Positions 43,948-54,959 of a stretch of 64,000 bases of DNA are shown one piece after another. Each line of letters opens with the position of its first letter. The first letter of the stretch is position 1. Both the position numbers and the translations under genes were made by a program. The notes below the pieces were generated by a model that made no database searches, was not told the origin of the DNA, and saw nothing but the letters and a program-made list of their open reading frames with translations. Source of the DNA: Halictus rubicundus (lineage: Eukaryota; Arthropoda; Insecta; Hymenoptera; Halictidae); assembly GCF_050948215.1 (NCBI RefSeq), contig NW_027488622.1:380501-444500 (forward strand). Direction: 5' to 3'.

Positions 43948-44221
43948 TAAACTATTTGCCTAATCTATTTACAATGGTTACAAACCTGTAAAAATACAAG
44001 AAACAACATTCAAAGTTTGTTCTTCGCAATCTTGTTCCTCGTATGAACCATTCACTCTATTATAAAAGGAATAACTCGTTGGAGATTATTAAATTGGCAA
44101 TCTTCACACGTGTCTGCCGAATCATTGTTTTTATTTCTCTGCCGCTACTGCGGGCCCTTACTTATCGACTCACTGTATTGAGCGGGAAGATTTAAATCAA
44201 TTAAGGAGCGCACTCCTTACA
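43948..44221 (-). repeat. Gypsy-B 3' LTR, inner part
   Basis: On the minus strand it starts TGTAAGGAGTGCGCTCC right after the purine tract GAAGGGGGGAGA. The remainder continues left of BEL-3 at about 37336-37437, where AATAAA occurs on the minus strand. Total length would be about 370 bases. The outer end is uncertain. Confidence 0.65.
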
Positions 44222-45233
44222 TCTCCCCCCTTCGGGAGAGAAAAATCCTGTTCTCCTTCTTTATACATCGTATCTTGTATTGGAATAAGTTTTGAAATAT
44301 GGAAGAGATTCGATTCTGTTCTCGTATGTCCTGTATTGATTCGATAAATTGATTCAGACACTTTTTCTTCTGTCTTATATGGGCCTATTCTTAATTCGTC
44401 CAATTTTCTTCTGTTCAAACGATTGCCGTTCTCAACATATACTGACTCGCCTTTTTGAAAATTGTAGTTCTTCCTATTTTTGTCGTAAAATTGTTTGTTA
44501 AATATGTGGTATTTTATGCTATTTTCCAAAGCCTTTTCTCTGTCTTCTTCTAACTCACTTTGTGTTTTTCTTCGTAATAACTCGTTTGGTAATATTGACG
44601 TGATCGTTCCCTCTAATAAGTAGTTTGGACTAAACTTTGTCACTGTATGTATCGTTTCGTTATATTTTCGCACACATTCATGTGCCGCCGTTGTCCAAGC
44701 TTTTCTTCCATTATTTTCATTCACTTTACACCTGATTTTATTTACTAGAGTTTGGTTTAACCGTTCATTTAGACCGCTGGAAAAAGGCGCATTGACCGCT
44801 GTAAAAATAATCGGTATATTCTTGCTTTTTAGAAAGTCCTTATATTCTTTTGAATTAATTCCTGGATACTGGTCCGTTAGAATTTTTCCGATTTCTTCAT
44901 TTTCTGCTATAATATTAGTTAATTTTATAAAATCATGAGCTGACTGTGATTTTGAAGTTATGATGTATGCGAATCTTGTAAAATGATCCACCAATAAGTG
45001 CAAATATTTTTTTGTGGATCTTGTGCCACCAAAACCTCCGATTGTGTCAATGGATATTATCTCGAACGGTTTTTTCGCTGGACCAAGCTGTGACATTAAT
45101 CCGTACTTTACTTGACCTCTGGTTTTATTTTTAATACAAATTTTACAGTTTTTGCATAATTTTTTAATATTTTCTGATAAATTCTTTGCTGAGTAGTACG
45201 GTCTCAACATACTTGTCATTTGATTTATTCCAA
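44197..45233 (-). pseudogene. Gypsy-B integrase, main part
   Basis: Read leftward from the gypsy-A junction: INQMTSMLRPYYSAKNL, Cys pair CKNCKIC of the HHCC finger, catalytic Asp in EIISIDTIGG, second Asp in LTDQYPGINS, Glu in SSGLNERLNQTL, and a GPY-like module RIGPYKTEEKVS. The stop is at 44197. Residues beyond 45233 in the same open frame belong to the gypsy-A LTR. The frame joins exactly to the right part (52843 upward) after removing gypsy-A and one CCAA. The catalytic triad is kept; loss of function comes from the insertion and upstream lesions. Confidence 0.85.
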
Positions 45234-46165
45234 TGTAACAGACCTGGCTGCGCCAGGCCTGTTCCTGACCGCACGCGCCCGAATCCGAGCCCCCGAACAC
45301 GACCGACGGATACCGACATCCGCCGGTACCCGCGAGCGCCCCCGCGAGCCCCGCATCACCGAACCGATCTTGGCGGGAACCGGAACCCGCCATGATGCGA
45401 CACCGGCGCGCCGGATGCGTGACGACACCGGGAAAGCCGGCCGCGAACCGTACCGCACCACACCCCCTCGCCCGGCAAGACGAGCGAGACGAACCGGAAA
45501 ACGCTCTCTTGGGTTTTCCGCCGTCATAGCGATCAGTCGTATGATCGAACCGTATTCCCCAGCCGCCGATACCGACCGCACGGATACGCTCGAACCCGCG
45601 CTGTTCCGACGCCGAGAAACCGCCCGCCGATTCTCGCGGAGTATTATTTTACCCGCGGGTCTTATAACCGCGAGTGTGACGAGTTATTCGCGACCCGCGA
45701 ACACCGATCTACGCCGCTGCGTGCCAGACCACCTGTAGAGCCGCCCCGAACGCCGAGCGATCGAGGACCGGACCCAGGGTAAGTACCTTACTTTCCCGTT
45801 AACCCGATACCTCCGCTTCCGCCCACACACCCACGGAGAGCGAACCACCCGCAGCCGGCCCCTCGCCGGCCGTCCTGGGGCACGGGCTCTCCGCCCGCCG
45901 AAATTACCCTGGTCCGGATACGCCGCCGCGTACGGCCCCGACCCCGCCGTAACCTGAGGCACGAACCGCGACCGCCGACCGCCGAAGCGCGAAGCCGGGA
46001 CAGTGACGAACATTTGGAATACTCGTGTCGTTAATCACCCGTGCCCGACCGTCCGCGTCCCGCCGTAACCCTCGCGTTATCCTGCGTGAACCCTGGCACG
46101 GCGAGCCAAATCCGGCCGCGAGGAATCCGTTGTGACGAGATCCGCCGGGAAACGGACTCGTTACA
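45234..46165 (+). repeat. Gypsy-A 5' LTR
   Basis: TGTAACAGACCTGGCTGCGC...GGACTCGTTACA, 932 bases. The short ORFs within are not genes. Confidence 0.95.
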
Positions 46166-46183
46166 TGGCGCCCGAACAGGGAC
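46166..46183 (+). other. Gypsy-A primer-binding site, tRNA-Lys type
   Basis: TGGCGCCCGAACAGGGAC directly abuts the LTR. It complements the 3' end of tRNA-Lys(UUU), a primer used by many gypsy elements and retroviruses. It is followed by a 315-base leader (46184-46498) with a near-perfect 50-base-period repeat (GTGCCGGTACACGCGCGCCG) at about 46304-46410. Confidence 0.85.
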
Positions 46184-46498
46184 CTGTTTAACCACGTGGG
46201 ACAGGCTGGATTACGCCCACGTGGGAATTTGTGAGGTTAAGTGTGCCGCGGAGTGAAGTGAACCGAACCGCGCGCGCGCCACCTAGTGCGAGCCCGCCGA
46301 AACAGTGCCGGTACACGCGCGCCGCCCAGTGTCGCCCTGCCGAAATAGTGCCGGTACACGCGCGCCGCCCAGTGTCGCCCTGCCGAAATACTACCGGTAC
46401 ACGCGCGCCGCCTGCCGCCGCCGCGAGGAAGCAGGACCGCCGATCGAACGTCGGGCGGGCGCGAAAGTTTGAATCGCAGCCGGAGGAAACCCACGTGG

Positions 46499-47455
46499 AT
46501 GCCCCGAGGGACACCCACGCCGAGCCGCACCAGAAGAAACGCCGACGGACCACCATCCCCCGAGACACCGGACGACCGGAGACGACGGTGGGCCGACTGC
46601 ATTAGCCGCCTGACGAACGATCTGTACGCGATAATGGAGCCCGGCGTACAGACCCGGAAAATGCTGTCCGCCGCCGCGACGGCCGAGAAACCGGACCCGC
46701 TCCGCAACATCGACCGGATCCGGAAGAGCGGTTGCACCACCGACGGGAAAGACCCGCATGCGTTCCTGGAACGCGTGGAGGACCTCCAGTTGACATACGG
46801 GTTCCCAGACGAAGACATGCTCCGAGCCGCACCGGAAATGTTAAGCGGACGAGCGCAGGCCTGGTACCGGAACGAACGGGAGGAAATCGCCACCTGGGAC
46901 GAGTTCAGGCAGGCATTCCTCCGGGCCCATGCGTCGCCGCAGACCCGCTATCAGCACGAGCGGGCTGCCCGGGAAAGGAGACAGCGGGACGACGAGCCGT
47001 TCACGGACTTCGTGACGGATGTTACCACGCTGATGCGACGAGCACAGGTGCCGCCGTCCGAGAGACTCGACCTGCTACACGAGAACATGCGGACGAAGTT
47101 TCAATATTTCATACCCCGGGGATCCGTGCCGGATGTGAGGACGCTCCGCGAGCGTGTGCAGGAACTCGAGCGTATCGAAGAACGGGAAAGACGGCCGCGC
47201 CGAACCCCGGCCCACGCCGCCGCGACCGAGCTAGCAACGCCGACCACGAGCCGCGCTCCGCCGTCGGAACCGTACGACGTCGACACCCACTGCTGGCGGT
47301 GCAAGCAGCGAGGACACACACGCTTCGAGTGCCGGAACGCGTACCGGAGATTTTGTTCGCGGTGCGGACGCGACGGAGTGCTAACCCGGGAGTGTCACCC
47401 GCCGGGAAACGGAGCACGGGCCCCGTCGCCGAGGGGCGAGCGCCGGGCCCGCTAG
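46499..47455 (+). CDS. Gypsy-A Gag
   Basis: The frame is open from 46469 with the first ATG at 46499; stop TAG at 47455. About 318 residues. The central part matches Ty3/gypsy Gag (Retrotrans_gag: AWYRNEREEIATWDEFRQAF and FTDFVTDVTTLMRR). Near the C-terminus is a canonical CCHC knuckle, CWRCKQRGHTRFEC, followed by a second, CSRCGRDGVLTREC, in which the His position is Val. Arg-rich ends suit RNA binding. It forms the particle shell in the cytoplasm. Overlaps the pol frame, which is -1 relative to it, so Pol is probably made by a -1 ribosomal shift near the end of gag. Confidence 0.92.
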   Translation: MPRGTPTPSRTRRNADGPPSPETPDDRRRRWADCISRLTNDLYAIMEPGVQTRKMLSAAATAEKPDPLRNIDRIRKSGCTTDGKDPHAFLERVEDLQLTYGFPDEDMLRAAPEMLSGRAQAWYRNEREEIATWDEFRQAFLRAHASPQTRYQHERAARERRQRDDEPFTDFVTDVTTLMRRAQVPPSERLDLLHENMRTKFQYFIPRGSVPDVRTLRERVQELERIEERERRPRRTPAHAAATELATPTTSRAPPSEPYDVDTHCWRCKQRGHTRFECRNAYRRFCSRCGRDGVLTRECHPPGNGARAPSPRGERRAR

Positions 47456-50400
47456 ATGACCTGTCGGAGCAAATCCGATACACGCCGCGTTCCGTGTTAT
47501 CGGTCCGAATCCTCGGCCGGAGATTCGATGCCCTCCTCGACACGGGCTCACAGATCTCCTGCATCAACGAGGACGTCGTGGCCTGGGCGCAGGAGCAAGG
47601 GAGATTCCCCGCGGATAACCGCGCCGGCCTCGTCAACCTAGCCGACGGAACTGATACGCGTCCGACGGGACGCATCCGCCTGCCGTTCCGAGTCCGACAC
47701 CGGGAGGAAACAGCCGAGTTCAACGTACTACCGAGGATGGGGATGCCGGTGCTCCTCGGCATCCACGCCCTCGCCGCCCTGCGTTTGAGGATTGAGCCGC
47801 CCGCCGAAATCGCCGCCCGGACCGAGGACTACCACGCCGAGCCGTGTCTCCAACTAGGACTACGACCGCTGCCGAAAGACGAGCGAGAAGCGTTCGACCG
47901 GTTCCTCGACACCGAGCTGGAACGCTTCAACGCCGTGACGGGCCGTACGACGCTTATACGGCACCGGATAAAGCTGCTCGACGAGACGCCGGTCAAGCAG
48001 CGGTACCGTCCCCGGAACCCGGCCATGCAGGCAATTATCAACGAAGAGGTCGCGCAGATGTTGCGCGACGGCGTCATCGAGCCGTCCAGCAGCCCGTGGA
48101 GTTCGCCTGTCGTCGTTGTAAAGAAGAAGGACGGCCGGCCGCGATTCTGCGTCGACTTCCGCAAATTGAACGAACGGTCGGAGAAGGACGCGTATCCGCT
48201 GCCGCACATCCAGGCCACATTGGATAAACTGCAAGGGGCCAGGTTCCTCACGACGCTGGACCTGAAGAACGGATATTGGCAGGTGCCCCTGGAGCCCGCG
48301 AGCCGACCGCTTACCGCCTTCACCGTTCCGGGGCTCGGCCTTTTCCAATTCACGGTGATGCCCTTCGGCCTACACTCCGCGCCCGCGACCTTCCAGCGCC
48401 TCCTGGATCGCGTGATCGGCCCGGAGCTCGAGCCGCACGCGTTCGCCTATCTGGACGACATTATTGTCGTCAGCCGGACCGTGGCCGACCACCGACGCCA
48501 CCTCCACGACGTTTTCCGGCGCCTGCCTGCGGCCGGACTGAAACTGAATCCGGAAAAGTGCCGATTCTGTGTCGACAGCCTCCGGTATTTAGGCCATATC
48601 GTCGACCAGCAGGGCATCCGGACCGACCCGCAGAAAACCGCAGCCATCGCCCAGATCCCGACGCCGAAAACAATCAAGGACATCCGCAGATTCCACGGGA
48701 TGGCCTCGTGGTACCGGCGATTCGTCCCGAACTTCGCGGAGGTCATCGAGCCGTTAACCCGCCTGACCCGCAAAAACGCCATATGGCAGTGGACCTCCGC
48801 TGAGGAAACGGCGTTCCGCACGATGAAGGAACGCCTCGTAGCCGCCCCGGTGCTGGCCTGCCCAGATCTCGAACAGCCTTTCACGCTCCAGACCGATGCC
48901 AGCGACTACGGGCTGGGGGTCGTACTCACGCAGGGCCCCGAGGACGACGAGAGGGTGATCGCCTATGCCAGCCACACAATGAGCGAGACCGAGCGCAAAT
49001 ACAGCGCCACCGAGAAGGAGTGTCTCGCCGTGGTCTGGGGCATCAGGAAGATGCGGCCGTACCAGGAGGGGTACCGCTTCACCGTCATCACCGACCACCA
49101 AGCCCTTAAATGGCTCCGCCAACTCGACAGCCCGACCGGCCGCCTGGCGAGATGGGCGTTAGAGCTCCAGCAATACGATTTTGAGGTGCGGTACCGACCC
49201 GGAAAACATAACCACGTGGCGGATACGCTGTCCAGAATCCCGCCGCCGCCCGGAGTGAATTCGCTCCGGCCGAAGCAGCACACCGACACGTGGTACCAGA
49301 AGAAGCTAGCCGCCGCCCAGACCGACCCAGCCGCCGAACCAGAATTCCAGATACGAGAGGGGCGCCTCTACAAACGCATCCCGCACCAGCTCGATTATAA
49401 CGAGCCCGAGCCGAGCACAACGTGGAAGCTGTGCGTACCGAACGAGGACCGCCCGGCTACCCTGGCCCAGTACCACGACGACCCCACGGCCGGTCACCTG
49501 GGAGTCGCCAAAACCATCGTGCGCCTGGCGCAGCGATTCTATTGGCCGGGGATGTTCCGGGATGCCGCCCGCTACGTCCGGAGCTGCAAGAACTGCATGC
49601 GGTACAAGGTTCCGCCGCACCCGTTACCAGGACAGCTGCACGCCAACCCGGGGACCGAACCGTGGCACACCGTCTCCGTCGACCTGATCGGCCCGCTGCC
49701 GCGATCCCGACAAGGCCACCGGTGGCTGCTAGTGGCCATGGACCGTTTCACCAAATGGGTCGAGTTCACCCCGCTCCGGAAAGCCACCAGTACCGCCGTC
49801 GCAGCTGCGATCCAGAGGGAGGTAATCCTGCGACACGGAGCCCCACAGATCTTGATTTCAGATAACGGCCGTCAGTTCATCGGAGAACCCGTGACCGCTC
49901 TGCTGAAAACCGCCGGGACCCAGCACCGCCGGACCCCGCCGTACGCGTCCCAGTGTAATCCGGTAGAGCGAGCCAACAAGGTCGTGAAGACCATGCTCGC
50001 CCAGTACACCGGAAACCGACACAACCGCTGGGACGAGAAACTGGACGAAGCCAGATTCGCCATCAACACGGCGTGGCACGAGTCCACAGGGTACAGCCCG
50101 GCGTACCTCAATCAAGGACGGGAACTTCGGCCACCAGGATCGACCACCACGGAAGGAGCCGCAGCCCCGCCGCAGCAGCGGTGGAAGAACCTCCGAGAGG
50201 CCCAGGAACTGGCCCGAGTACACCTGGCCCGGGCGTTCGACCGACAGGCCAAATACTACAACCTGCGCCGTCGAGGTTGGAGGCCTGCCCTGGGGGACAC
50301 CGTCTGGAAGAGGGAGCACACGCTGTCCAACAAGGAAGAAGGCGTCGCCGCCAAACTCGCGCCGAAGTTCAGCGGCCCGTATACCGTCGAGCGCGTCGTA

Positions 50401-51369
50401 TCACCGGTCATCGTGGACCTGCGCGACCGGAACAGGCGATGGCTGCGCCACATCCATGTCCGGGACCTCAAGCCCGCAGCCGGCCCTGCTGACGACCCCG
50501 ACCACACCCCGGAGGAAAGCGCCGCGCGCGGGCGCCGCCCCTCCCTCGCGGGACCCCCCCGACCACCCACGCCCGCCCCCGCGGACAACCCGGTTCCCAG
50601 GCGTCGAGGCCGCCCCCGGAAATTAACCGCCCCCGTTCATTTCTGCTCAGGCAACCCAGGACACCACGGCATGGAGGGCAGTAGGGGCCCCGCCGACCGG
50701 CTCCGCGAGCTCCAGCTCGCCGCCGACCCGCCGACCACCGGGGAACGCCGCCGCAGCGACGACCCGACGACCCCGGCCGTCGACCCACCCGCCGAGGAAC
50801 CGACCTCACGGGACGGCCCAGTGTTGAGGAACTGGGACTCCCTCACCACCCTAGCGTCGGTGCCCGACGAGCCACCGCCGGCGGCGTACTGGCTGGGTCA
50901 GAGCCCCTGGCCCCGGCTCACCACCCCGCCCAGCTCCCCGGGCTGGTGGACCCCGACGCCGTCGCCGCCGCCGCACAGCAACCGGAGCACCCGCCGCCGC
51001 AGGCCGAGGAGGAGGCGCCGAGCAGATCGCGACGAGCGCCAGACAGCCAGTTTCAGCCACTGGTCGGACCCCCTCCCGCCGGAGGCCCTGGGGAGGCCAG
51101 TGGAGCCAGGCCCCGTCGAGGCGCAGCCCGCCCCCGCCGTCGCGGTCTGGGCTGTCACGGAACCGCCCCCGCCAGAGCGGATCCCGCGCCCGGTACCGGC
51201 ACCGAGACGCCGACCGATGGCCGCCACCACGACCCCCGCCACACAGACGACCGGGAGTCAAACAGAGGACGCCCCGCCGACCCCGACACGCACCGCAGCT
51301 ACGCCAGCCCGGACCCGGGAAACCCCGAGGCCGTCCCAGGGACCCACGACCCGGCGCCGCCAGGCGTGA
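47456..51369 (+). CDS. Gypsy-A Pol (protease, RT, RNase H, integrase, Pro-rich tail)
   Basis: The frame is open from 46732; recognisable Pol begins about 47456, and the true N-terminus depends on the shift site. Motifs in order: protease LLDTGSQISCI (DTG at 47539), RT LTTLDLKNGYWQV and FAYLDDIIVVS (YLDD at 48448-48459), RNase H LQTDASDYGLG, HHCC finger then DDE integrase (VSVDLIGP, LISDNGRQF, NPVERANK; Glu at 49966-49968), and a GPY/F-like module (KFSGPYTVERV). From about 50520 comes an unusual 280-residue Pro/Arg-rich tail with RRRGRPRK, which resembles an AT-hook. No stops. It matches Ty3/gypsy gene order. The tail has no recognised domain. Confidence 0.94.
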
Positions 51370-51390
51370 CCAACGGGGGCGGCGGAAGGA

Positions 51391-51723
51391 GTGACGCCCC
51401 CCAACGGGGGATACCCGGTCCGCGACGCGGACCGCCCCCATATACGGTGGGATCCGATCCCCTTCCAGGGACCATTCCCCACGTTCCCGAGCGCATGGTT
51501 TCAGCTGCCGACGGGACGACAGGCCGAGGTGACGCTGCGGCTAATCGCGCGAGGCCGCGCCTATGTGACGGTACCGCCCGGGTTCGAGCGCTGGCGGCTG
51601 GTGTTCGGGAGTGATGGCCGCCTGACTCGCTGTGTCCGCCGCCCGCCGTCCGTCCGGATACCGGCCGAACCAGCCCCACCACGCCGTCGACGCCAACCCG
51701 GACGCTGCCACGACAGTGAGTGA
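51391..51723 (+). CDS. ORF3 downstream of gypsy-A pol, unknown function
   Basis: A 110-codon frame beginning 22 bases after the pol stop, in the +1 frame relative to pol. It has no ATG near its start (GTG at 51391), so it might be translated by frameshift, or be a displaced pol tail. It contains FPSAWFQLPTGRQAEVTLRL and VPPGFERWRLVFGSDGRLT, which look like a folded beta-rich domain rather than random sequence. No transmembrane segment, so not an obvious envelope. I do not recognise it. Confidence 0.4.
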   Translation: MTPPNGGYPVRDADRPHIRWDPIPFQGPFPTFPSAWFQLPTGRQAEVTLRLIARGRAYVTVPPGFERWRLVFGSDGRLTRCVRRPPSVRIPAEPAPPRRRRQPGRCHDSE

Positions 51724-51912
51724 GGTGCGCGAGGACGTGGCCCCACGGGGCACCCGCGACTTCACCCCGGCGGGGGTGAACGGACGCCATACCCTAGGCT
51801 AAGTTAGGTTAAGTCATGTGTGGTGTGCATAGTTTATGTTAGTGTTAAGTGTACAGTTCGCGTAGGCTAAGCTAGCAGTAAGTGTACAGCTCCTCGTAGA
51901 TTAAGTTAGTGT
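51724..51912 (+). other. Gypsy-A 3' internal region, no clear polypurine tract
   Basis: Contains repeated (A/G)GCTAAG(T/C)TAG and AAGTGTACAG motifs. The bases just before the 3' LTR (AGATTAAGTTAGTGT) are not a good purine tract. Confidence 0.5.
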
Positions 51913-52838
51913 TGTACTGGCTGCGCCAGGCCTGTTCCTGACCGCACGCGCCCGAATCCGAGCCCCCGAACACGACCGACGGATACCGAGATCCGCCGGT
52001 ACCCGCGAGCGCCCCCGCGAGCCCCGCATCACCGAACCGATCTTGGCGGGAACCGGAACCCGCCATGATGCGACACCGGCGCGCCGGATGCGTGACGACA
52101 CCGGGAAAGCCGGCCGCGAACCGTACCGCACCACACCCCCTCGCCCGGCAAGACGAGCGAGACGAACCGGAAAACGCTCTCTTGGGTTTTCCGCCGTCAT
52201 AGCGATCAGTCGTATGATCGAACCGTATTCCCCAGCCGCCGATATCGACCGCACGGATACGCTCGAACCCGCGCTGTTCCGACGCCGAGAAACCGCCCGC
52301 CGATTCTCGGGGAGTATTATTTTACCCGCGGGTCTTATAACCGCGAGTGTGACGAGTTATTCGCGACCCGCGAACACCGATCTACGCCGCTGCGTGCCAG
52401 ACCACCTGGATAGCCGCCCCGAACGCCGAGCGATCGAGGACCGGACCCAGGGTAAGTACCTTACTTTCCCGTTAACCCGATACCTCCGCTTCCGCCCACA
52501 CACCCACGGAGAGCGAACCACCCGCAGCCGGCCCCTCGCCGGCCGTCCTGGGGCACGGGCTCTCCGCCCGCCGAAATTACCCTGGTCCGGATACGTCGCC
52601 GCGTACGGCCCCGACCCCGCCGTAACCTGAGGCACGAACCGCGACCGCCGACCGCCGAAGCGCGAAGCCGGGACAGTGACGAACATTTGGAATACTCGTG
52701 TCGTTAATCACCCGTGCCCGACCGTCCGCGTCCCGCCGTAACCCTCGCGTTATCCTGCGTGAACCCTGGCACGGCGAGCCAAATCCGGCCGCGAGGAATC
52801 CGTTGTGACGAGATCCGCCGGGAAACGGACTCGTTACA
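51913..52838 (+). repeat. Gypsy-A 3' LTR
   Basis: 926 bases, identical to the 5' LTR except for about six substitutions and a 6-base loss right after the first four bases (TGTACTGGCTG versus TGTAACAGACCTGGCTG). Confidence 0.95.
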
Positions 52839-52842
52839 CCAA

Positions 52843-53495
52843 TATGACAGAATTGATCATGCAGATTTCTTATTAATTTCTTACTGAATTCTTCTGATAT
52901 TATGATTTTTTTCTTCTTGTAATATATCTTGTTTTCCTCATACACATTTTTTTGTTTCTTTAAATCTTCGTTTTTATTCTGATCATCCATGATACTCCTT
53001 AAATTTATTAGATTTACGGTTTGCAAGTTATCTTCATTATTTTCTTCTGCTTCAAATACCGGGTTTCTGCTTAAGCAGTCTGCTTCTATGTTGAATTTAC
53101 CTGGATTATATTTCACCGTAAAATCATATTGTGACAAGTAGTATATAATGTCGCCTAGCTCTTCATCCGGTCTAGCTTTTATGTTTAAGTCTTTTAATGG
53201 CTTATGATCCGAGTAAACTTCGAAAGATCTACCCATAAGCCAGTATTGCCAAAACTGTACTGCTTCTTTGATTGCTAGAGCTTCTATATATATTGCCTTT
53301 TTCTTTTTTTTTTTTGTGAATTATTTAATTTTTTTGAAAAATAGGCAACTGGTTTCTCTGTACCACTTTCCGGTTGAGGCTGTTTTAGTACGGCGCCCAA
53401 TCCTTGGATACTTCCGTCTGTATAGATTTTTATCAGTAACGAAGGGTCATAAATTGTTAATACTGGCTTAGTACATAAAATTTCTATAGGTGGTC
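52843..53495 (-). pseudogene. Gypsy-B RNase H and integrase N-terminus
   Basis: Reading leftward from 53490: CTKPVLTIYDPSL, IYTDGSIQGLGAVL (RNase H Asp), then across a long A-run (T-run on plus, 53302-53312) where the frame shifts, EALAIKEAVQFWQYWL, YSDHKPLKDL, and NIEADCLSRNP. It ends with the first half of the HHCC finger (LHDQFCHIG), where gypsy-A is inserted. There are frameshifts near 53490 and in the homopolymer. Confidence 0.8.
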
Positions 53496-54953
53496 AAAAA
53501 CGTTTTGGCATTCTTGCGACCATACAAATTTTTGATCCTTCCTTAACAGGTTGTGCAACGGTTCCAATATGACTGCGATCTTAGGTACGTAGTCATGATA
53601 GAAATTTACTTTTCCCAAAAATTGACGTATATTTTTATGAGTTGTTGGAGTTGGAAAATCAACTATTGCTCTTAGATTATCTTTCATTGGTTCAACCGTA
53701 TTATAACTTATAACGTGCCCGAGATAATTTACTGTATTCGACGCAAACATACATTTTGAGAATTTTAGTCTAAATCCTTCTTCTGTGATAGCCTTCAGCA
53801 ACTTTTCTAAATGTCTAAGATGTTCTTCAAAGGTTTTTGAGAATATCAATATATCATTTATATAATTCACAGTAAATTCCGACAATTCGTGTTTTTTTAT
53901 TATATTATTTAATATTCTCTGAAAGATGGCTGGTGATGTTTTCATCCCAAAGGGCAAACATGTCCATTGATAATGCCCTTCTTGAGTTATGAACCCCGTT
54001 TTGCTCCTGTCTTCTACTCTTAGTGGAATAGACCAAAACGCCGAATTAATATCTAGTTTTGAAAAGTATTTGCAATTTCTTGTTTTTGTTACTAAATCTT
54101 CAATTCGCGGAAATGGCTGCGATTGAGGTATTATAATTTTATTAAGGTCTCTGAAGTCAATGCAAAGCCGTGACTTCTTGTTTTCATCTTTCTTGAACGC
54201 TAAAGTTACTGGAGCTGCGAAAGGACTATACGATTCTTCCATAAGATTTCTCTTTAACAGCTCCGATATCTGTTGCTCTATTTCTTTCTTATCTTGTATT
54301 GTGCATCTGTATGGTCGCTTGCTGCAATATTTATCTATTGTCAGATCTATTCTAGCTTCATATTCCTTTACAGTGCCAATATCATATTTGTCTTTAGCAA
54401 ATGCATGCTTATACTTATTTATTAATTTATCGATTGAATTTTTCTTTTCAATATCCAAGTGTTCCGTTATGGATACAAAATTTGTTGTATCTAAATTTTC
54501 ATTAAAATTTATTTCATAGAAAACTTCTTGTTTCTCTATTGATGATTTTCGTCTATTTATTTCATTAGCTCCATCAGGAATTTCTGTTTCACCTTTCTCA
54601 TGTTCTTCATGACCAGTGATAACATCTTCCGTTTTCTGTGCTATCTTTAAATTTTCATCTTGAGTTAATCTAAATTTTTTTATCATATCTAGACCAATGA
54701 GGAAATCAAATCTAAAATTTTCATTGTCTATAATGAAAACATTGATATCTTTTTCTATTTCAAAAATTTTTGCTTTCATTTTTATCAATTGCTCTGTCAT
54801 ATTAACACCATTAATTGTTCTAAGATTAACTTTTCCATTATCATTATCTTTTTTTAATTTTAGTTTCAGTACTTTTGAGTTGATAAGTGACACATTCGAT
54901 CCTGTGTCATATACCCCATTTATTTCAAAAGTTCCATTTAATATTATCTTCAA
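53484..54953 (-). pseudogene. Gypsy-B protease and reverse transcriptase
   Basis: A 489-codon open frame. Aspartic protease motif GVYDTGSNVSLI near the N-terminus. RT with FSKLDINSAFWSIPL, FGMKTSPAIFQRIL, and an active-site box reading VNYINDILIF. The usual Y-x-D-D is Y-I-N-D here, so the first catalytic Asp is Asn. It ends at 53484 by a frameshift just before RNase H. AT-rich codons. If the Asn is real, this RT would be inactive. Confidence 0.85.
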
Positions 54954-54959
54954 ACTGAT

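Larger units (their letters stand above)
45234..52838 (+). mobile_element. Gypsy-A, young Ty3/gypsy LTR retrotransposon
   Basis: 7605 bases, GC-rich, TSD CCAA (45230-45233 and 52839-52842). LTRs of 932 and 926 bases differ by about six substitutions and one 6-base deletion. The primer site is complementary to tRNA-Lys. gag and pol are open in a -1 frame relation, and a further ORF follows pol. Inserted in the gypsy-B integrase. A solo LTR of the same family is at 25138-26043, so the family has moved repeatedly. Confidence 0.95.

Noticed and set aside
46166..46183. Retrovirus signature, since the primer site equals that of some lentiviruses
   Set aside because: It only reflects shared use of tRNA-Lys; gag/pol are Ty3/gypsy type and no envelope is present.
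47109..47762. 217-codon antisense ORF in gypsy-A
   Set aside because: Shadow of GC-rich gag/pol coding; no independent motif.
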